Source of the DNA: Gallionellaceae bacterium
GTDB taxonomy: Bacteria; Pseudomonadota; Gammaproteobacteria; Burkholderiales; Gallionellaceae
Reading direction: 5' to 3'
DNA: 6,637 nucleotides
Assembly (NCBI GenBank): GCA_030646595.1
Contig: JAUSKS010000251.1
Location: 1 to 6,637, forward strand
The translations under genes and the position numbers were made by a program. Positions 6,036 through 6,637 of this stretch are shown piece after piece. The notes below the pieces were generated by a model that saw only the letters and a program-made list of their open reading frames with translations, had not been told where the DNA came from and ran no database searches. Positions within the stretch are counted from its first letter, which is position 1; every line of letters begins with the position of its first letter.

Positions 6036-6614
6036 ATGCTGAGTCAGCCAGCGGTAGTAACGCTCAATCATCTGCTCACCCAGAGCGGTTGGGCATTACA
6101 GCGCTTGGTACGCTTTGCTGGCAAGACGGCGCGTTTTGACATCGCGCCGTTTTCTTTTGTGTTCACCATACAAGCCGACGGCACTTTGCTCGCAGCCGAA
6201 CCAGGGACCAGTGTAGATGCCAGCTGTACCATCCCACCAGCGCTGCTGCCGCGTCTGGCATTGCATGATGAAACCGCTTTTGCCGACATACACAGCGAAG
6301 GCGATGCCGGGTTGCTTGGCGAAATTTTTTATCTCAGCCGCCATCTGCGTTGGGATGCTGCGGAAGACCTGAGCCGTATCATCGGAGATATGGCTGCGGA
6401 GCGCGTGGTACAGTTTGCCCGGAGCAGCCAGCAACAATTGCACCATAGTGTGCAGAATTTTTCACAAGCGCTGGCGGAATACTGGACAGAAGAACGGCCT
6501 TTAATCGCTAAAGCCACGCAGGTAGCTGCCTTCGTGCGGCAGGTAGACCAGCTGCGCGATGACGTGGCGCGGCTGGAACAGCGTATCAACCAGTTAAAGC
6601 ATCCCTCAATTTAA
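6036..6614 (+). CDS. ubiJ: SCP2-domain ubiquinone biosynthesis accessory factor UbiJ
   Basis: The 192-residue product has an N-terminal SCP2-like lipid-binding domain (about 10-115), including the SEGDAGLLGEIFYLSRHLRWDAAEDLS segment (87-113), whose WDAEEDLS-like ending is characteristic of UbiJ. A helical C-terminal part follows, and residues about 165-188 (VRQVDQLRDDVARLEQRINQLK) look like a coiled coil. UbiJ works with UbiK and binds hydrophobic ubiquinone intermediates for the soluble Ubi complex; it lies between ubiE and ubiB in E. coli too, which supports the name. Its start is two bases after the Tim44-gene stop, and its TAA shares a base with the ubiB ATG (TAATG), so the three genes are probably translated from one message. 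No Shine-Dalgarno sequence is seen before the ATG. Confidence 0.93.
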   Translation: MLSQPAVVTLNHLLTQSGWALQRLVRFAGKTARFDIAPFSFVFTIQADGTLLAAEPGTSVDASCTIPPALLPRLALHDETAFADIHSEGDAGLLGEIFYLSRHLRWDAAEDLSRIIGDMAAERVVQFARSSQQQLHHSVQNFSQALAEYWTEERPLIAKATQVAAFVRQVDQLRDDVARLEQRINQLKHPSI

Positions 6615-6637
6615 TGCGCCTGCTCCGCCTCTTAAAA
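6614..6637 (+). CDS. ubiB: UbiB-type protein, first eight codons only (partial)
   Basis: ATG at 6614 overlaps the ubiJ stop as TAATG and opens a frame MRLLRLLK that runs off the window. The short basic-hydrophobic start fits UbiB, an atypical kinase/ATPase-like membrane protein needed for ubiquinone synthesis. The call rests mainly on the conserved ubiE-ubiJ-ubiB order; eight codons cannot prove it. Confidence 0.6.

Overview
The window reads as one dense, all-plus-strand stretch of a proteobacterial chromosome. It is most likely a betaproteobacterium, perhaps of the Nitrosomonadales/Gallionella type. That guess rests on gene order and protein style, not on any database comparison. Nearly every junction is a short overlap or a gap of a few bases, so most genes probably share transcripts.

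Region 1 (1-2224), envelope and lipopolysaccharide genes: the 3' end of an LpoA/LppC-type penicillin-binding-protein activator, yraN (UPF0102), a SIS-domain protein in the diaA/gmhA position, a dual-BON outer-membrane lipoprotein like DolP, and a stand-alone heptose-1-phosphate adenylyltransferase (RfaE2/HldC type). The first four repeat the lpoA-yraN-diaA-dolP order of Escherichia coli. The SIS protein keeps the metal ligands of the heptose isomerase GmhA and sits close to rfaE2. It may therefore make heptose precursor rather than, or as well as, control replication.

Region 2 (2217-3315 and 5191-6637), ubiquinone genes: a DUF971 protein, ubiE, a Tim44-domain membrane protein, ubiJ (SCP2 domain) and the first eight codons of ubiB. 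UbiE methylates the quinone ring; UbiJ and UbiB are lipid-handling accessory factors of the same pathway.

Region 3 (about 3312-5110), an accessory insert that splits the ubi run: an HNH nuclease with a large unrecognised C-terminal part, whose GTG start overlaps the ubiE stop; a 244-base non-coding stretch with a possible terminator and a 28-codon leader-like frame; and a DUF433 / DUF5615 (PIN-like) toxin-antitoxin pair. The HNH gene uses AGA/AGG for 6 of 19 arginines, while ubiE uses them for 0 of 16, which supports a separate origin. An extended -10 promoter and a good ribosome site before the Tim44 gene could restart transcription of the downstream ubi genes after the insert.

I see no rRNA, tRNA, CRISPR array, insertion sequence or phage gene. 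The part most worth following up is the HNH plus toxin-antitoxin insert in an essential respiratory operon.
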